Shown: positions 8,509 through 17,648, numbered from the stretch's first letter. The stretch is DNA of 64,000 nt from Leuconostoc pseudomesenteroides KCTC 3652 (GCF_014634745.1 NZ_BMBP01000001.1:248001-312000), one strand, 5' to 3'. Notes: a model not told the origin generated them from the letters alone. A program made the numbers and translations.

Positions 8509-9525
8509 TTATGACTTCTTCTCATGCCGTAAGATTTGCTTCTTTTGCTTAAAATGTTGATAAAGTTTGTAAGTGATTATAATTAACAATATGATCAAGA
8601 GCCAATACCACCAATTCATCGTCCACCTTTTGACCATTTGGGTTTTGACAGGAGTACCAACTGTAAAATGTTGCGAGAATCGCCAAATATGCCCTTGTTT
8701 ATCCTTCATCACTACTTTAGCCAAGTAACGTCCGGACTTCAAATCATTATCCCCTTTAAACACCAAATTAAAGTTAGATGTTGGCGCAATTTGACGTTGG
8801 GTTTCATGACGTGACATTATTTGTTTTTTATTTTGAAGATCTGTTATATCACCGTCAACAGTTACATCAGAAATGTTGATTTGATTTGGCGCCGACATTT
8901 TCCAGATGACATTGGGTCGATATAATTGTGTCTTTGTTTTGATGGTTTTAGCAACAATTTTTGGTTGAACCTGCTGATCATTTTCTCGTATCACACAGCC
9001 TATCACATAACTAAAACGATTCTGCATACCACCCTGCTCTTTGATCTTATCATCTAACTGTTTTGTGATATAGATACCACCTTCGATAATACCATTGAAA
9101 GGCTGTTGCGGCATGTTAACGTCAACAACGATTGTTGCTATAGTCTTAGCTGGTACAGTCACAATTTTAGGACCACTATAATTAACGATTCGATTAAAAT
9201 GAAAGTCAGCCGGTCCTGTCAAAAGACGTCCAGCATTATTCTGACTATAATCAATAATTAAATTGTCGTTGGTTACAGCAGCGTTTGCGTGAATAGCAAA
9301 CACTGCTTGTTCTTTATCGTTGTTAGAAAGCTTAAGCTTAAGCTGAGTACTGTCCTTGGGAGACAATTTTAAATCAAAATAGCTCACTTTTTTATCAATT
9401 TGATTAGGATGTTGTTCAGCTTTCACGCTAAACAGCGGTGCGGTTGCATCAGCACTAACAGATGCCTGCCACCCAAAACCTAAAGCAAAAAATGTTGTTA
9501 AAACAAGATATTTCAAATATTTCAT
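8509..9525 (-). CDS. WxLIP (DUF916/DUF3324) cell-surface protein
   Basis: This 338-residue exported protein has a signal peptide at residues 1-25, an N-terminal DUF916-type domain (residues 30-155: SVKAEQHPNQ, FNGIIEGGIYI), a second DUF3324-type domain, a membrane helix near residues 300-318 and a short basic tail. Proteins of this family bind peptidoglycan through the first domain and WxL-domain proteins through the second. It is the last of three co-directional genes and AAAGGAAA precedes the ATG. The arrangement matches a reduced csc (cell-surface complex) cluster, so it likely tethers the two upstream WxL-type proteins to the wall. Confidence 0.85.
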   Translation of the reverse strand: MKYLKYLVLTTFFALGFGWQASVSADATAPLFSVKAEQHPNQIDKKVSYFDLKLSPKDSTQLKLKLSNNDKEQAVFAIHANAAVTNDNLIIDYSQNNAGRLLTGPADFHFNRIVNYSGPKIVTVPAKTIATIVVDVNMPQQPFNGIIEGGIYITKQLDDKIKEQGGMQNRFSYVIGCVIRENDQQVQPKIVAKTIKTKTQLYRPNVIWKMSAPNQINISDVTVDGDITDLQNKKQIMSRHETQRQIAPTSNFNLVFKGDNDLKSGRYLAKVVMKDKQGHIWRFSQHFTVGTPVKTQMVKRWTMNWWYWLLIILLIIITYKLYQHFKQKKQILRHEKKS

Positions 9526-9534
9526 AGTTTTCCT

Positions 9535-10185
9535 TTAATGACTCACTTCCGCAGTTAGCCAATCCACTGTACCAGTGTAATCTCCCGCCTTAATAGGCAC
9601 ATTCGCGTCTACCTCTAACATGGCATAAACAAAAAAATGCACCAATTTGTCATTAAAATTCTGTTTTGTTGATTCTTTTGTCCAAAATATTTGTTGCCAG
9701 GTGCCATAAATATTTAATGGTTTAGCAGCCGTGCAGTTATAACCCCATTGAAATTTTTCTGATTCTTGATAATCAGAAGCTATCAAATTAAAAGACAAAA
9801 TTGGCAAACTCGTTCCCGTTCGATTCATTTTCATAGGGGACGCTTTAGCTGATACCGTGATGCCTGTTCGCTTACCAGATGGATAAGCAGTTTTACCGCC
9901 AGACCATATTTCAATCCTGTTATCGATAACGCTTGGACCCGATAAATCTGGTGAACTTTTACGATAAATCAAGCGATTACCCACTAATTGTTTATTTTGT
10001 AGTGCGATAACGCCAATATCAAATACGGGCACTTTATCAAGTGAAATCGGATCTTTGGCGCCATGCTTGATATCTGCTGAATAAACAGCAACATGGGTGT
10101 CAAAAAAAGCCACCATTATTCCAAATACGGTCAGAAAGCAGAACAGCCAAATTGAAAATTTTTGTCTCGTCCGCTCTACCATCAT
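9535..10185 (-). CDS. WxL-like surface protein
   Basis: This 216-residue secreted protein has a hydrophobic signal or anchor at residues 12-30 and a C-terminal beta-rich region ending AGDYTGTVDWLTAEVSH. That ending carries the D-W-L form of the distal WxL motif; a YGTWQQIFW segment occurs upstream. It starts 2 nt after the stop of the preceding WxL gene (translationally coupled) and is followed 9 nt later by the DUF916 gene. The WxL domain mediates non-covalent wall attachment in the family. The sequence is diverged, so the assignment rests on context and tail motif. ATG 10185 and ATG 10182 are both possible starts. Confidence 0.7.
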   Translation of the reverse strand: MMVERTRQKFSIWLFCFLTVFGIMVAFFDTHVAVYSADIKHGAKDPISLDKVPVFDIGVIALQNKQLVGNRLIYRKSSPDLSGPSVIDNRIEIWSGGKTAYPSGKRTGITVSAKASPMKMNRTGTSLPILSFNLIASDYQESEKFQWGYNCTAAKPLNIYGTWQQIFWTKESTKQNFNDKLVHFFVYAMLEVDANVPIKAGDYTGTVDWLTAEVSH

Positions 10186-10187
10186 TG

Positions 10188-10799
10188 TTAGGCTTTAACA
10201 TCTAACAGGGTATAGTCGATTGTGCCACTATACTCAAGTGCCTTAACACCTGTATTGGCAAAGTCAACAGCCGCACTCACTAAACCAGTACTATTTAATC
10301 CGTTGGAATTAGCATCTCCAGTGGCAATTGTGTTAGCAACCGTATAAATTTCGCTATTTTGACTTCCAAGAATTGAACCACCAATCGAATTTGTATTACC
10401 ATTACCAATCGTCAACTTAAAACTACTAATTGGTAAAGTTAAACTCGAACTTTGTCCAGGGACAGCAGCCGAAGCAGTCTTCATTTGCGACGCTTTTGCT
10501 TGTACTTGATAGCCCTGATCACCACCACGCGTATCCTCAACTGAGATAGAATAATCACCAAGTACAGTCATTGTATTCGTTCCTGATCTTAGTTCGGATG
10601 AACCAAAATCAAAACTAGAAACTCGTGTTAACTTCAAACTACTGGCAGGATCTGTGTTACCAGTAAAAGTCACGCGCGAGTTTCCTGACAATGAATTGGC
10701 GGAAACATTTTGGGTTGCTACATACGTTGCATTACTCAACAATGTCATTGTTGCCAAACTACCTAATGCTACACTTATACGCTTAACTGTTCTCATCAT
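10188..10799 (-). CDS. WxL-domain surface protein
   Basis: This 203-residue secreted protein has a signal peptide of about 33 residues ending near VSA, then a Ser/Gly/Thr/Asn-rich beta domain. Its C terminus (YSGTIDYTLLDVKA) follows the WxL pattern with Tyr replacing the usual Trp. It is the first gene of the three-gene surface cluster. The start at 10799 is chosen because AGGAGA lies 7 nt upstream; an in-frame ATG at 10862 would put 21 non-signal residues in front. Divergent from the TetR gene, with a perfect palindrome between the two. Confidence 0.8.
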   Translation of the reverse strand: MMRTVKRISVALGSLATMTLLSNATYVATQNVSANSLSGNSRVTFTGNTDPASSLKLTRVSSFDFGSSELRSGTNTMTVLGDYSISVEDTRGGDQGYQVQAKASQMKTASAAVPGQSSSLTLPISSFKLTIGNGNTNSIGGSILGSQNSEIYTVANTIATGDANSNGLNSTGLVSAAVDFANTGVKALEYSGTIDYTLLDVKA

Positions 10800-10858
10800 A
10801 ATATTTCTCCTAAAATATTTAAAAATGCTCTCTTGTCGTTCAAATAATGACTGATAAG

Positions 10859-10874
10859 TCATTTGGCCAAATGA
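10859..10874. promoter_or_regulatory. 16-bp palindrome, candidate TetR operator
   Basis: TCATTTGGCCAAATGA is a perfect palindrome located between the divergent WxL cluster and the TetR-type gene, 60 nt before the WxL start and 139 nt before the regulator. It is the expected size and place for an operator controlling the surface cluster. Confidence 0.55.
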
Positions 10875-11012
10875 TTTCTACTTGTAAAGTCTTTCTTGAA
10901 CACATTCTATTTTGACAAATAATGTTATAAAATGTTATGGTCAATTATATTCATATTTGTCCTTTTTAAATTCACACAATATTCATTTTTAGTATTATTT
11001 GGAGGTAAAATC

Positions 11013-11636
11013 ATGGAAAATAGCAACTATCGCAATGCTAAAAGACGCCAAAATGATATTTTGAACGCTGTTATTGACTTATTAAAATGTTATCCCCTTG
11101 AGAAAATTACTATTTCACAAATTGCGCGTCAATGTCATATCAACCGCAAAACTTGCTACCTTTACATTAGCGAACCTACTGATATTCTTTGCAATTATCT
11201 AACTCAAAAAATTATCACGGAAATCGAAGATACAATCAATCATTGTCAAATTCACGAAGGTCCGGTAACCTTTGATATTCGAAATCGGGCTTTGCGGCAG
11301 CACGTGCTTGAAGTTTTGTCTGCAAATCAGTCATCTCTAATTACTGTTTATCAACAATTAGGTCCAGATTTTGAACTGTTTAATTTATTAATCAGCTATT
11401 TCAAAAAGCACTGGGCACCATTTAATCTAATTCGTCACGATGATTATGGCGCCAATTTTATCGTCGATCAACAACTACACTTTTTAGGTCAGTCCACTGT
11501 GTCTTGGTTAATGTCTGATCCTCTCTTGCCTGTTCATGAAGCCGCATACCTCAGTGAGCTTTTAATTAGCACTTCGATTAGTGATACTAGTTTTTTAACA
11601 ACACATTGGCATGATAATATTTCAAAAACGCAGTAG
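11013..11636 (+). CDS. TetR/AcrR-family regulator
   Basis: This is a 207-residue one-component regulator. Residues 10-58 form the TetR DNA-binding domain (ILNAVIDLL, then the helix-turn-helix ITISQIARQCHINRKTCYLYI). The rest is a helical ligand domain without recognisable motifs. The start at 11013 is supported by GGAGG 8 nt upstream; an in-frame ATG at 10932 would add a hydrophobic stretch alien to the family. It is divergent from the WxL/DUF916 cluster, which it probably controls through the palindrome at 10859-10874. No terminator is obvious downstream. Confidence 0.88.
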   Translation: MENSNYRNAKRRQNDILNAVIDLLKCYPLEKITISQIARQCHINRKTCYLYISEPTDILCNYLTQKIITEIEDTINHCQIHEGPVTFDIRNRALRQHVLEVLSANQSSLITVYQQLGPDFELFNLLISYFKKHWAPFNLIRHDDYGANFIVDQQLHFLGQSTVSWLMSDPLLPVHEAAYLSELLISTSISDTSFLTTHWHDNISKTQ

Positions 11637-11800
11637 TTTGTGCATCAATGTAATAGCAAATAAATGGTCATATCATAATCGTTTGACCAATAAATCCATT
11701 TCTAAATCGTTTAATCATCATTTTTTTCAATAAAAAATACTGAATCAATCCCTGAAATATGATAATTCATCGGAATATTACATATTTTTTAACAGAATAC

Positions 11801-11826
11801 AAATAAAAAAACCGCCAATGCGGTTT
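11801..11826 (-). terminator. Terminator after ECF S gene 1
   Basis: AACCGC / GCGGTT with a 4-nt loop, followed on the minus strand by a T7 run. Confidence 0.8.
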
Positions 11827-11832
11827 GATTTT

Positions 11833-12447
11833 TTATCCGTGAATACCAGCTCGCTGTGCAATCGGTAAAATGATATTACCAATGACAGATACAAGTATAA
11901 TGCCAGTAATAATTTCGAACAGGCTGTTAAAGGATACAAGCCCTAAAAGCCAGCCTAACAAATTGTGATTTGGAATACCGGTAAAATTGGTTTTCATGAC
12001 TGTAAAACCAACTACCGTGAATAATACCACACCCACTGTATTGATGAGAGCTGATAATGCGCCAAGTGCACCTAAACCAATTGTACGAAAACCGGACTTT
12101 TTCTGACGGAGCCACCGATTAAACAGCCAGCCTACAACAGCGCCAATCAAAATCCTTGGTACAAGTGCTGTGAAAGGATTCTGAAACATCAATGAGCCAA
12201 TCGTACCAGGGGTTGACCAGGCTTGCCATAAAGTAATCACACCCCAAAAACCACCCAAGAACGCACCCCACTTGCCACCTAAAATAATAGCGGCTAGTGC
12301 CACAGTAAATTGAATAATTGTTGGTTGTGCACCAACAATAACAGCGCCTAACGGAATGTACCCGAGCCATGGCACTAAGACTTGCAGTAAAATAATCGCC
12401 ATAAAAAACGTCGCTACAATCAAATATTTTGTCTTATTATTTGTCAT
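11833..12447 (-). CDS. ECF transporter S component, paralog 1
   Basis: This 204-residue integral membrane protein has about six hydrophobic segments and resembles the PF12822-type substrate-binding (S) subunits of energy-coupling factor vitamin transporters. These work with a shared EcfAA'T module encoded elsewhere. The segment PLGAVIVGAQPTIIQFTVALAA is shared with paralog 2. The start at 12447 is set by AGAGGTG 6-9 nt upstream; a longer GTG start would lie inside that ribosome site. Paralog 2 lies upstream on the same strand, with a tRNA gene between. The substrate is unknown, and no riboswitch is seen upstream. Confidence 0.8.
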   Translation of the reverse strand: MTNNKTKYLIVATFFMAIILLQVLVPWLGYIPLGAVIVGAQPTIIQFTVALAAIILGGKWGAFLGGFWGVITLWQAWSTPGTIGSLMFQNPFTALVPRILIGAVVGWLFNRWLRQKKSGFRTIGLGALGALSALINTVGVVLFTVVGFTVMKTNFTGIPNHNLLGWLLGLVSFNSLFEIITGIILVSVIGNIILPIAQRAGIHG

Positions 12448-12556
12448 GATGATCACCTCTTATACTTATCTATTGTTAGTATACATTATTCGATTGAAGA
12501 TTTCTCAATATAATATTTGTTTTTATCATCTAAAATCGGTATAATTTATGAGTACC

Positions 12557-12629
<73 letters not shown>

Positions 12630-12634
12630 TTTAA

Positions 12635-13249
12635 TTACCCTTTAATATCAGCTTTCTCTGCAATGAGTAACAAAATACCAGCAACAAGGCCGACTTCAAT
12701 AAAACCAACTATTATCTCAAAAATTGCATTGAATGATACAATACCGACTAACCAAGGCAAAATACCATGCGTTGGAATACCAGTGAAATTGGTATGCATA
12801 ACGGTAAAACCCACTGTCGTTAGCAATACAACACCCGTTGTGTTAATGATAGCCGCGACTGCGCCTAGTAATCCCAATCCAAAGACTTTCGTGCCTACTC
12901 GACGATTTCGGAATAGTGCATTGAATAGATAGCCAACTAACAAACCTACCAAGAGTCTCGGTACAATCGCCGTTAATGGATTTTGAAACATCAATGAACC
13001 GATAGTCCCAGGATGTGTTAACGCGTTTATAAATGATAACACACCCCAGAAGCCACCAATAAATGCGCCATACTTAGGTCCTAAAATAATCGCCGCAATA
13101 GCAACTGTAAATTGAATAATTGTTGCAGAAGCGCCAACAACAAATGCGCCAAGTGGCAACATGCCTAACCACGGCACAATCATTTGAACTAACACAATCG
13201 CCATAAAAAAGGTTGTTACAACCAAATATTTTGTTTTTTTGGTACTCAT
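12635..13249 (-). CDS. ECF transporter S component, paralog 2
   Basis: This 204-residue membrane protein is collinear with paralog 1 and clearly a duplicate. They share KYL(I)V(A/T)TFFMAI, GTIGSLMFQNP and TNFTGIP blocks and nearly identical membrane topology. It is a substrate-capture subunit of the ECF type. AGGAGA precedes the ATG. The gene ends 5 nt from the tRNA-Arg 3' end on the opposite strand. Retention of two diverged copies suggests two substrates or two conditions of expression. Confidence 0.8.
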   Translation of the reverse strand: MSTKKTKYLVVTTFFMAIVLVQMIVPWLGMLPLGAFVVGASATIIQFTVAIAAIILGPKYGAFIGGFWGVLSFINALTHPGTIGSLMFQNPLTAIVPRLLVGLLVGYLFNALFRNRRVGTKVFGLGLLGAVAAIINTTGVVLLTTVGFTVMHTNFTGIPTHGILPWLVGIVSFNAIFEIIVGFIEVGLVAGILLLIAEKADIKG

Positions 13250-13309
13250 GTTATTCTCCTAAATAGTTTATGCCATATACTATACATTCAAAAGATAAGT
13301 TTGTCAATA

Positions 13310-13348
13310 AAAAAATGTCTGTTTATAGATTCAAAACAGACATTTTTT
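13310..13348 (-). terminator. Terminator after the MacB-like ABC genes
   Basis: AAAATGTCTGTTT / AAACAGACATTTT with a 9-nt loop and runs of A and T on the two sides. Confidence 0.85.
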
Positions 13349-13400
13349 ATAAGCTTATTGTAATCAACATTAACGAAAGATGATATGTTTGACAGTAAGT

Positions 13401-14060
13401 TCAAACAACTGAAAACTGCCGATTTTTAAGACTGATTTGAATATCAGCAGCTTTGGCAACGTTTGGTTCGTGGGTAACAATAATGACTGTTTTCCCAACT
13501 TCATGAGCCAGTTCTTGAAATATGCTAATTACCTCTTGTGTATTTTCTTCATCTAGGTTCCCAGTCGGCTCATCAGCAATGACAATTTTTGCATCTACTG
13601 CCAAAGCTCTAGCAATCGCCACACGTTGTTGTTGCCCACCAGATAATTGTTGCACGTTTTTATCAGCTAGTGTTCGATCAATGCCTAACTTATTGAGCGT
13701 ACTATATATATATTCTTTATCACCAGTATGCTTTGATTTTGTCATTGACAACGCTGAGGCAACATTTTGAGTTGCGGTCATATAATTCAAAAGATTGTAT
13801 GCTTGAAATATAATGGCCACCTTTTGGTTACGATATTTCGTTAAACCATAGGATTTGATATCCTGATCATCCAAAGTAATTGTTCCCTCAGATGGTGTGT
13901 CCAATCCTGCCAAAAAACTTAATAATGTTGTTTTACCAGAACCTGATTGACCGACAATACTATACAGTGTGCGTGGCTCGAATGTCATATTCACATTTTC
14001 ATATAAGGGACGTTCCTGCGCATTATATTGATGTGTCAAATTTTTAATTGCTAATGTCAT
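13401..14060 (-). CDS. MacB/LolD-type ABC transporter ATPase
   Basis: This 219-residue ATPase has Walker A GQSGSGKTT (residues 37-45), signature [15 protein letters not shown], Walker B IVIADEPTGNLD and an H-loop IIVTHEP. The ADEPTGNLD form is typical of the LolD/MacB/FtsE branch that drives FtsX-fold permeases. It follows the permease gene by 33 nt on the same strand and ends at a terminator, so the pair is one transport unit. No two-component system of the bacitracin-sensor type is adjacent. The export substrate (peptide, lipid or antibiotic) is unknown. Confidence 0.9.
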   Translation of the reverse strand: MTLAIKNLTHQYNAQERPLYENVNMTFEPRTLYSIVGQSGSGKTTLLSFLAGLDTPSEGTITLDDQDIKSYGLTKYRNQKVAIIFQAYNLLNYMTATQNVASALSMTKSKHTGDKEYIYSTLNKLGIDRTLADKNVQQLSGGQQQRVAIARALAVDAKIVIADEPTGNLDEENTQEVISIFQELAHEVGKTVIIVTHEPNVAKAADIQISLKNRQFSVV

Positions 14061-14093
14061 TGACTAACTCCTTTTATTGTTTCAAGTGAGACT

Positions 14094-15554
14094 CTATTCA
14101 TTTGACAAAATCTTTTTTGGCTTCAATCGGAAGATTGGTGTTGACCCTGCAACAACTGCGATAGCAATAATACCCAAGCCTAATCCACCGAGTTCAGCCA
14201 TGGCTGAGCCACTTAACTTTGTTTTTAAGTTTTGTACTTGACTACCCGTTGCTGTCATTGTGCCGCGATTTGCACCGCCAGCAGTTGGTGCACCAGATCC
14301 ACCGCCACGCCCACCACCAAATCCAGCACCGGCTGTGGTTGTTTGTGTAGCTGTTGTTTGCTGTGAAACTAGTTGCTTACCCACGGCATTACCAACAAAA
14401 TTACCAGCAACACCCGCAATGACAAGTGAAACAACCAATATTGCAAATAGTTCAGAGAATAATTGCAGTACAATTTTAACTTTGCTTTCACCTAATGACA
14501 TTAACACGCCAATTTCATGACGCCGTTCACGAATCATCAATACAGTAATTAATGCAAGAATAATTGTACCGGCAATACCAACAACCCACACGATCTTATT
14601 AGCAAAGCTTTGAACGTTTTTCATTGGTTTCATTAGCAAAGCATAGGTCTCAGCACTTGAGGTTAAACTGAAACTACTTGAGACTAACTTTTTAGCGGCT
14701 TTGGTAAAGGCAGCTTCCTTTGAAGAGTCTGTCAATGTGTACACAACACTGGTAACTGTGGTGCTATCACCATTTACCGTACCGGCGAATGTATAACTAC
14801 TGAAAATAGTATTAGATGGATCAGATTGTTGACCAGGTCCACCTTGTGCCGCACTGCCAGAAGTTGTCTTGGCTTTGTAGATACCGACAATTTTCATTTC
14901 GTAAGTCTTAGACGTCGTGGCAGTTGTTTTAACTTTAATGGTATCGCCAACTTTTAGCTTGTTGCTTGTTGCTAATTCACTTTCGATTACCACATTATTC
15001 GTATTTTTATCTGCTGATGTTATGCCTCGACCAGAAGTAATTGTATAGGATTTTGACTTAAAATTAGTTTCGGCGGCCGTCGTTGAAACACCGCTGATAG
15101 TAATATCGCCTTGGGTTGAAGTATCACCGGAAGGTCCACCTTTGAAACCACCACTTGATGATGTTGTTGTAATCGCTGTGAAACCACTGGCATTTACTGA
15201 AGCACTATTGCTAAATTGATATCCCGCCACGTTGCTTAGTGCAGCTATTTTTTCAGCTGTGGTTATACTAACCCCAGGTAATGAAATACTTGGTCTAGTT
15301 GTGGAACTGCTGCTCGATGATGACGCACTTTCCTGACTTTTTCGCATTGCTGCGAAAGCTTTCTCACGGTTAGCACTCAACGTAACAGTGGTTCCTGCAG
15401 CGTTTTTAGCACTATTAGTTGCTTGAATCGCTGCATTTTGGATAATAATGCCCGCCAAAACAAAGATCATAATCGCACTCATCACCAAGGTAATGAGTAA
15501 AGTTCGACCAATTTTTTGCCGTAAATACAAACCAGCTCGTTTGATAAAATCCAT
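14094..15554 (-). CDS. FtsX/MacB-type ABC permease
   Basis: This is a 486-residue permease with the MacB layout: one N-terminal membrane helix (residues 18-40), a large extracellular domain (about 45-310) and three C-terminal helices with the FtsX core (RRHEIGVLMSLGESKVKI). The extracellular domain is low in complexity and rich in Ser/Thr/Gly, and a Gly/Arg/Ala-rich insertion (GAGFGGGRGGGSG) interrupts the loop between the last two helices. AAGGAG precedes the ATG. It pairs with the ATPase downstream. The insertion is unusual for the family. Confidence 0.88.
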   Translation of the reverse strand: MDFIKRAGLYLRQKIGRTLLITLVMSAIMIFVLAGIIIQNAAIQATNSAKNAAGTTVTLSANREKAFAAMRKSQESASSSSSSSTTRPSISLPGVSITTAEKIAALSNVAGYQFSNSASVNASGFTAITTTSSSGGFKGGPSGDTSTQGDITISGVSTTAAETNFKSKSYTITSGRGITSADKNTNNVVIESELATSNKLKVGDTIKVKTTATTSKTYEMKIVGIYKAKTTSGSAAQGGPGQQSDPSNTIFSSYTFAGTVNGDSTTVTSVVYTLTDSSKEAAFTKAAKKLVSSSFSLTSSAETYALLMKPMKNVQSFANKIVWVVGIAGTIILALITVLMIRERRHEIGVLMSLGESKVKIVLQLFSELFAILVVSLVIAGVAGNFVGNAVGKQLVSQQTTATQTTTAGAGFGGGRGGGSGAPTAGGANRGTMTATGSQVQNLKTKLSGSAMAELGGLGLGIIAIAVVAGSTPIFRLKPKKILSNE

Positions 15555-15720
15555 GATAACACTCCTTAAACTTACTTAATGACGACAATATATCAATCAA
15601 AAATTAAACTTATATCAATTAAATGAAAATTAAATGAACAAAACTGTTAATATGTTGGTAAATCAACGGTTATCCTGTATGATAGAGTTACATTATATTA
15701 GTAAGATTAGAGGATATTTT

Positions 15721-16101
15721 ATGTTATCAGAATTTAAAGCCTTCATTATGCGCGGGAACGTTCTCGATTTAGCAGTTGGTGTTATCATTGGTGGTGCATT
15801 CACTGGTTTGGTAAAGTCATTGACAACCAACTTGATCGGGCCAATCATTGCTTTTGCGACTGGTGGTCATTCAGACTTAGACAAACTACAATTAGTCATT
15901 AGCAAAACGCTAACCTTCAAGTATGGGGCTTTCTTAAACGATTTGATTAACTTCTTGATTACAGCATTTGTTGTTTTCATACTTGTCAAAGTGATTAACC
16001 GCGTCTTCAAAGCTAACAAAGAGGAAGCCGTTCAAGCTAATCCTGAGCTTGAAGTTCTGACAGAAATTCGTAATTTATTGGAAACAGAGAAAAAAGCTTA
16101 A
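15721..16101 (+). CDS. mscL: Large-conductance mechanosensitive channel
   Basis: MscL is a homopentameric membrane channel that opens under osmotic downshock. The 126-residue product starts [27 protein letters not shown], the conserved amphipathic S1 helix plus TM1 with its Gly/Ala packing face, and has TM2 ([18 protein letters not shown]) and a cytoplasmic helix at the end. The start at 15721 has AGAGGA upstream; a longer in-frame ATG at 15634 would add 29 residues before S1, unlike any MscL. Monocistronic with a terminator. Confidence 0.97.
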   Translation: MLSEFKAFIMRGNVLDLAVGVIIGGAFTGLVKSLTTNLIGPIIAFATGGHSDLDKLQLVISKTLTFKYGAFLNDLINFLITAFVVFILVKVINRVFKANKEEAVQANPELEVLTEIRNLLETEKKA

Positions 16102-16112
16102 TAGATACTTTT

Positions 16113-16145
16113 GACCTACCACAATGAACGTGGTAGGTTTTTTTG
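16113..16145 (+). terminator. mscL terminator
   Basis: ACCTACCAC / GTGGTAGGT with a 7-nt loop and a T7 tail. Confidence 0.9.
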
Positions 16146-16148
16146 TTC

Positions 16149-16174
16149 AAAAAAAAACACCACAACATGGTGTC
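16149..16174 (-). terminator. Deoxynucleoside kinase terminator
   Basis: ACACCA / TGGTGT hairpin followed by nine T residues on the minus strand, 5 nt after the stop. Confidence 0.8.
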
Positions 16175-16178
16175 AATA

Positions 16179-16811
16179 TTAACGAATCGCTTTTAGAGCA
16201 TCATCAATTTGGTTTAGAATCACCTGTTGGTTATCCTTTTGCTCCAAATCGTATGTTTGTAAATCAATTTTAAGTTTTGGTGAAGCATCATAAGCATCAA
16301 ACCAATCACGATAGGCCGACCACATCTTGAAATAGTAGTCACGCAATCCTTGATTGTTATCAAATTGCTCATAGTTGCGACCACGCTTTTTAATGCGATA
16401 CAAAATGGTGTCAAAATCCGTTTCGGCGTATACCATCAAGTCAGGTGCTTTTTTAGGCATTTTTTGCAGTTCAGCCATCATATTATCAAGTAAACTCGTA
16501 TAGACATCCATTTCAGCATCAGAAATATTACCATCTTTATGATTTTCCTCAGTAAACAAAGCGTCTTCATAGATAGAACGATCTAACACATTGTTGTCAT
16601 CTGCAAGTGCTTGTTTAATCATATCAAAACGACGATTCAAAAAATAAATTTGAAGCAAGAAGCCGTATTGTTTTGGATCTGAATAGTAAAGTGGTAGCAC
16701 AGGATTATCACCTACTGGCTCATAAAATGCTTGTGTACCCATATGCTCTGCAATTAAGCCTGTTAATGTCGTTTTTCCAACGCCGATCATGCCCGCAGTA
16801 ATAATCACCAT
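16179..16811 (-). CDS. Deoxynucleoside kinase (dAK/dGK family)
   Basis: This 210-residue kinase phosphorylates deoxyadenosine and/or deoxyguanosine for nucleotide salvage. The P-loop GMIGVGKTT occurs at residues 7-15, the ERS-type motif as DRSIYEDALF, and the lid region as RIKKRGRNYEQ. The length is typical. The start at 16811 is chosen because GGAGGT sits 6 nt upstream; a TTG four codons earlier overlaps that site. Lactic acid bacteria usually carry a linked dAK/dGK gene pair, but only one copy is present here. It is transcribed behind the ruvA terminator, probably from its own promoter. Confidence 0.88.
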   Translation of the reverse strand: MVIITAGMIGVGKTTLTGLIAEHMGTQAFYEPVGDNPVLPLYYSDPKQYGFLLQIYFLNRRFDMIKQALADDNNVLDRSIYEDALFTEENHKDGNISDAEMDVYTSLLDNMMAELQKMPKKAPDLMVYAETDFDTILYRIKKRGRNYEQFDNNQGLRDYYFKMWSAYRDWFDAYDASPKLKIDLQTYDLEQKDNQQVILNQIDDALKAIR

Positions 16812-16851
16812 AACGACCTCCAATAATTTATTAGCCTACCTATCATACAAA

Positions 16852-16889
16852 AAAAACGCCCAAATAACAAGGTCAATTGTTGGACGTAT
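16852..16889 (-). terminator. ruvA terminator
   Basis: ACGTCCAA / TTGGGCGT (one G-U pair), 16-nt loop, T8 tail on the minus strand. Confidence 0.75.
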
Positions 16890-16906
16890 TGACAGTAAAA
16901 GCCGAA

Positions 16907-17497
16907 CTATTTCACTAACATCTTTAAGCCAGATCGAATATAACCATCTGTCGAATCGCTCGTTTGACTTAATTGCTCACCTACGACTTTAATATCTTTT
17001 TTAGTATATCCCAATGCCAAAAGTGCCTCAAGCGCGTCATCAAGTGCTCGAGAATCATTTGTCGCTGTGGCTGGTGTTGCCGTACTATTTTCAACTGCTA
17101 AATCGTCTAATTTTCCTTTTAAATCTAATACAATTTGTTGCGCAGTTTTTTTACCAACACCTGGAAACTGCGTTAAGTATGCGCTATCGTTATTCTCCAC
17201 CGCATTAATCAATCCAGTAGCATCAGCGCTAGCCAAGATTGCCAAGGCACTTTTGGGTCCAATACCAGAAACATTTAATAGCTTATTAAACAATGCTTTT
17301 TCATTCGCATCAATAAAGCCAAACAAGCTGATATCATTTTCTCTGACAATTTGTTGCACATAAACATGTGATTCAACATTCTCCTCAAAACGATAAGGAT
17401 TTGCAGTGTAAAGACGATACCCGACGCCACTCCGTGAGGCAATCACGATATAAGCTGGTGTAATATTCGTAATTAATCCGTTAATATATTCGTACAT
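16907..17497 (-). CDS. ruvA: Holliday junction helicase subunit RuvA
   Basis: This 196-residue protein binds Holliday junctions as a tetramer and loads the RuvB motor. It begins MYEYINGLITNITPAYIVI (OB-fold domain I), has the two helix-hairpin-helix repeats of domain II (LLNVSGIGPKSALAIL and LTQFPGVGKKTAQQIVLDL) and the small RuvB-binding domain III at the end. The start at 17497 matches family length; longer in-frame starts add a tail not seen in RuvA. It is the last gene of a block starting at ruvB, from which it is separated by three genes. Confidence 0.95.
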   Translation of the reverse strand: MYEYINGLITNITPAYIVIASRSGVGYRLYTANPYRFEENVESHVYVQQIVRENDISLFGFIDANEKALFNKLLNVSGIGPKSALAILASADATGLINAVENNDSAYLTQFPGVGKKTAQQIVLDLKGKLDDLAVENSTATPATATNDSRALDDALEALLALGYTKKDIKVVGEQLSQTSDSTDGYIRSGLKMLVK

Positions 17498-17648
17498 ATT
17501 CATACTCTCTTTCACTATTAGTGTCATTCAATCAGAAAATTAGTTCTTAGCAGATTAAACTATCTGTTTTTTCATAATTTTTCTTGACGTCAGCTATTGA
17601 ATCAACTTACTTGAATTACCACCCAAACAAAGCGTTTAATAACGCGAC

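Noticed and set aside
10912-10941. TTGACA at 10912 as the TetR gene promoter
   Set aside because: The hexamer 17 nt downstream (TTATGG) is a poor -10, so I did not annotate it.
11660-11705. TGGTCA...TGACCA inverted repeat after the TetR gene
   Set aside because: Only 6-bp arms with a 13-nt spacing and no T-tract; too weak to call a terminator or operator.
15634-15720. Longer N terminus for mscL
   Set aside because: The added 29 residues precede the S1 helix, lack a ribosome site and are absent from MscL proteins; AGAGGA supports ATG 15721.
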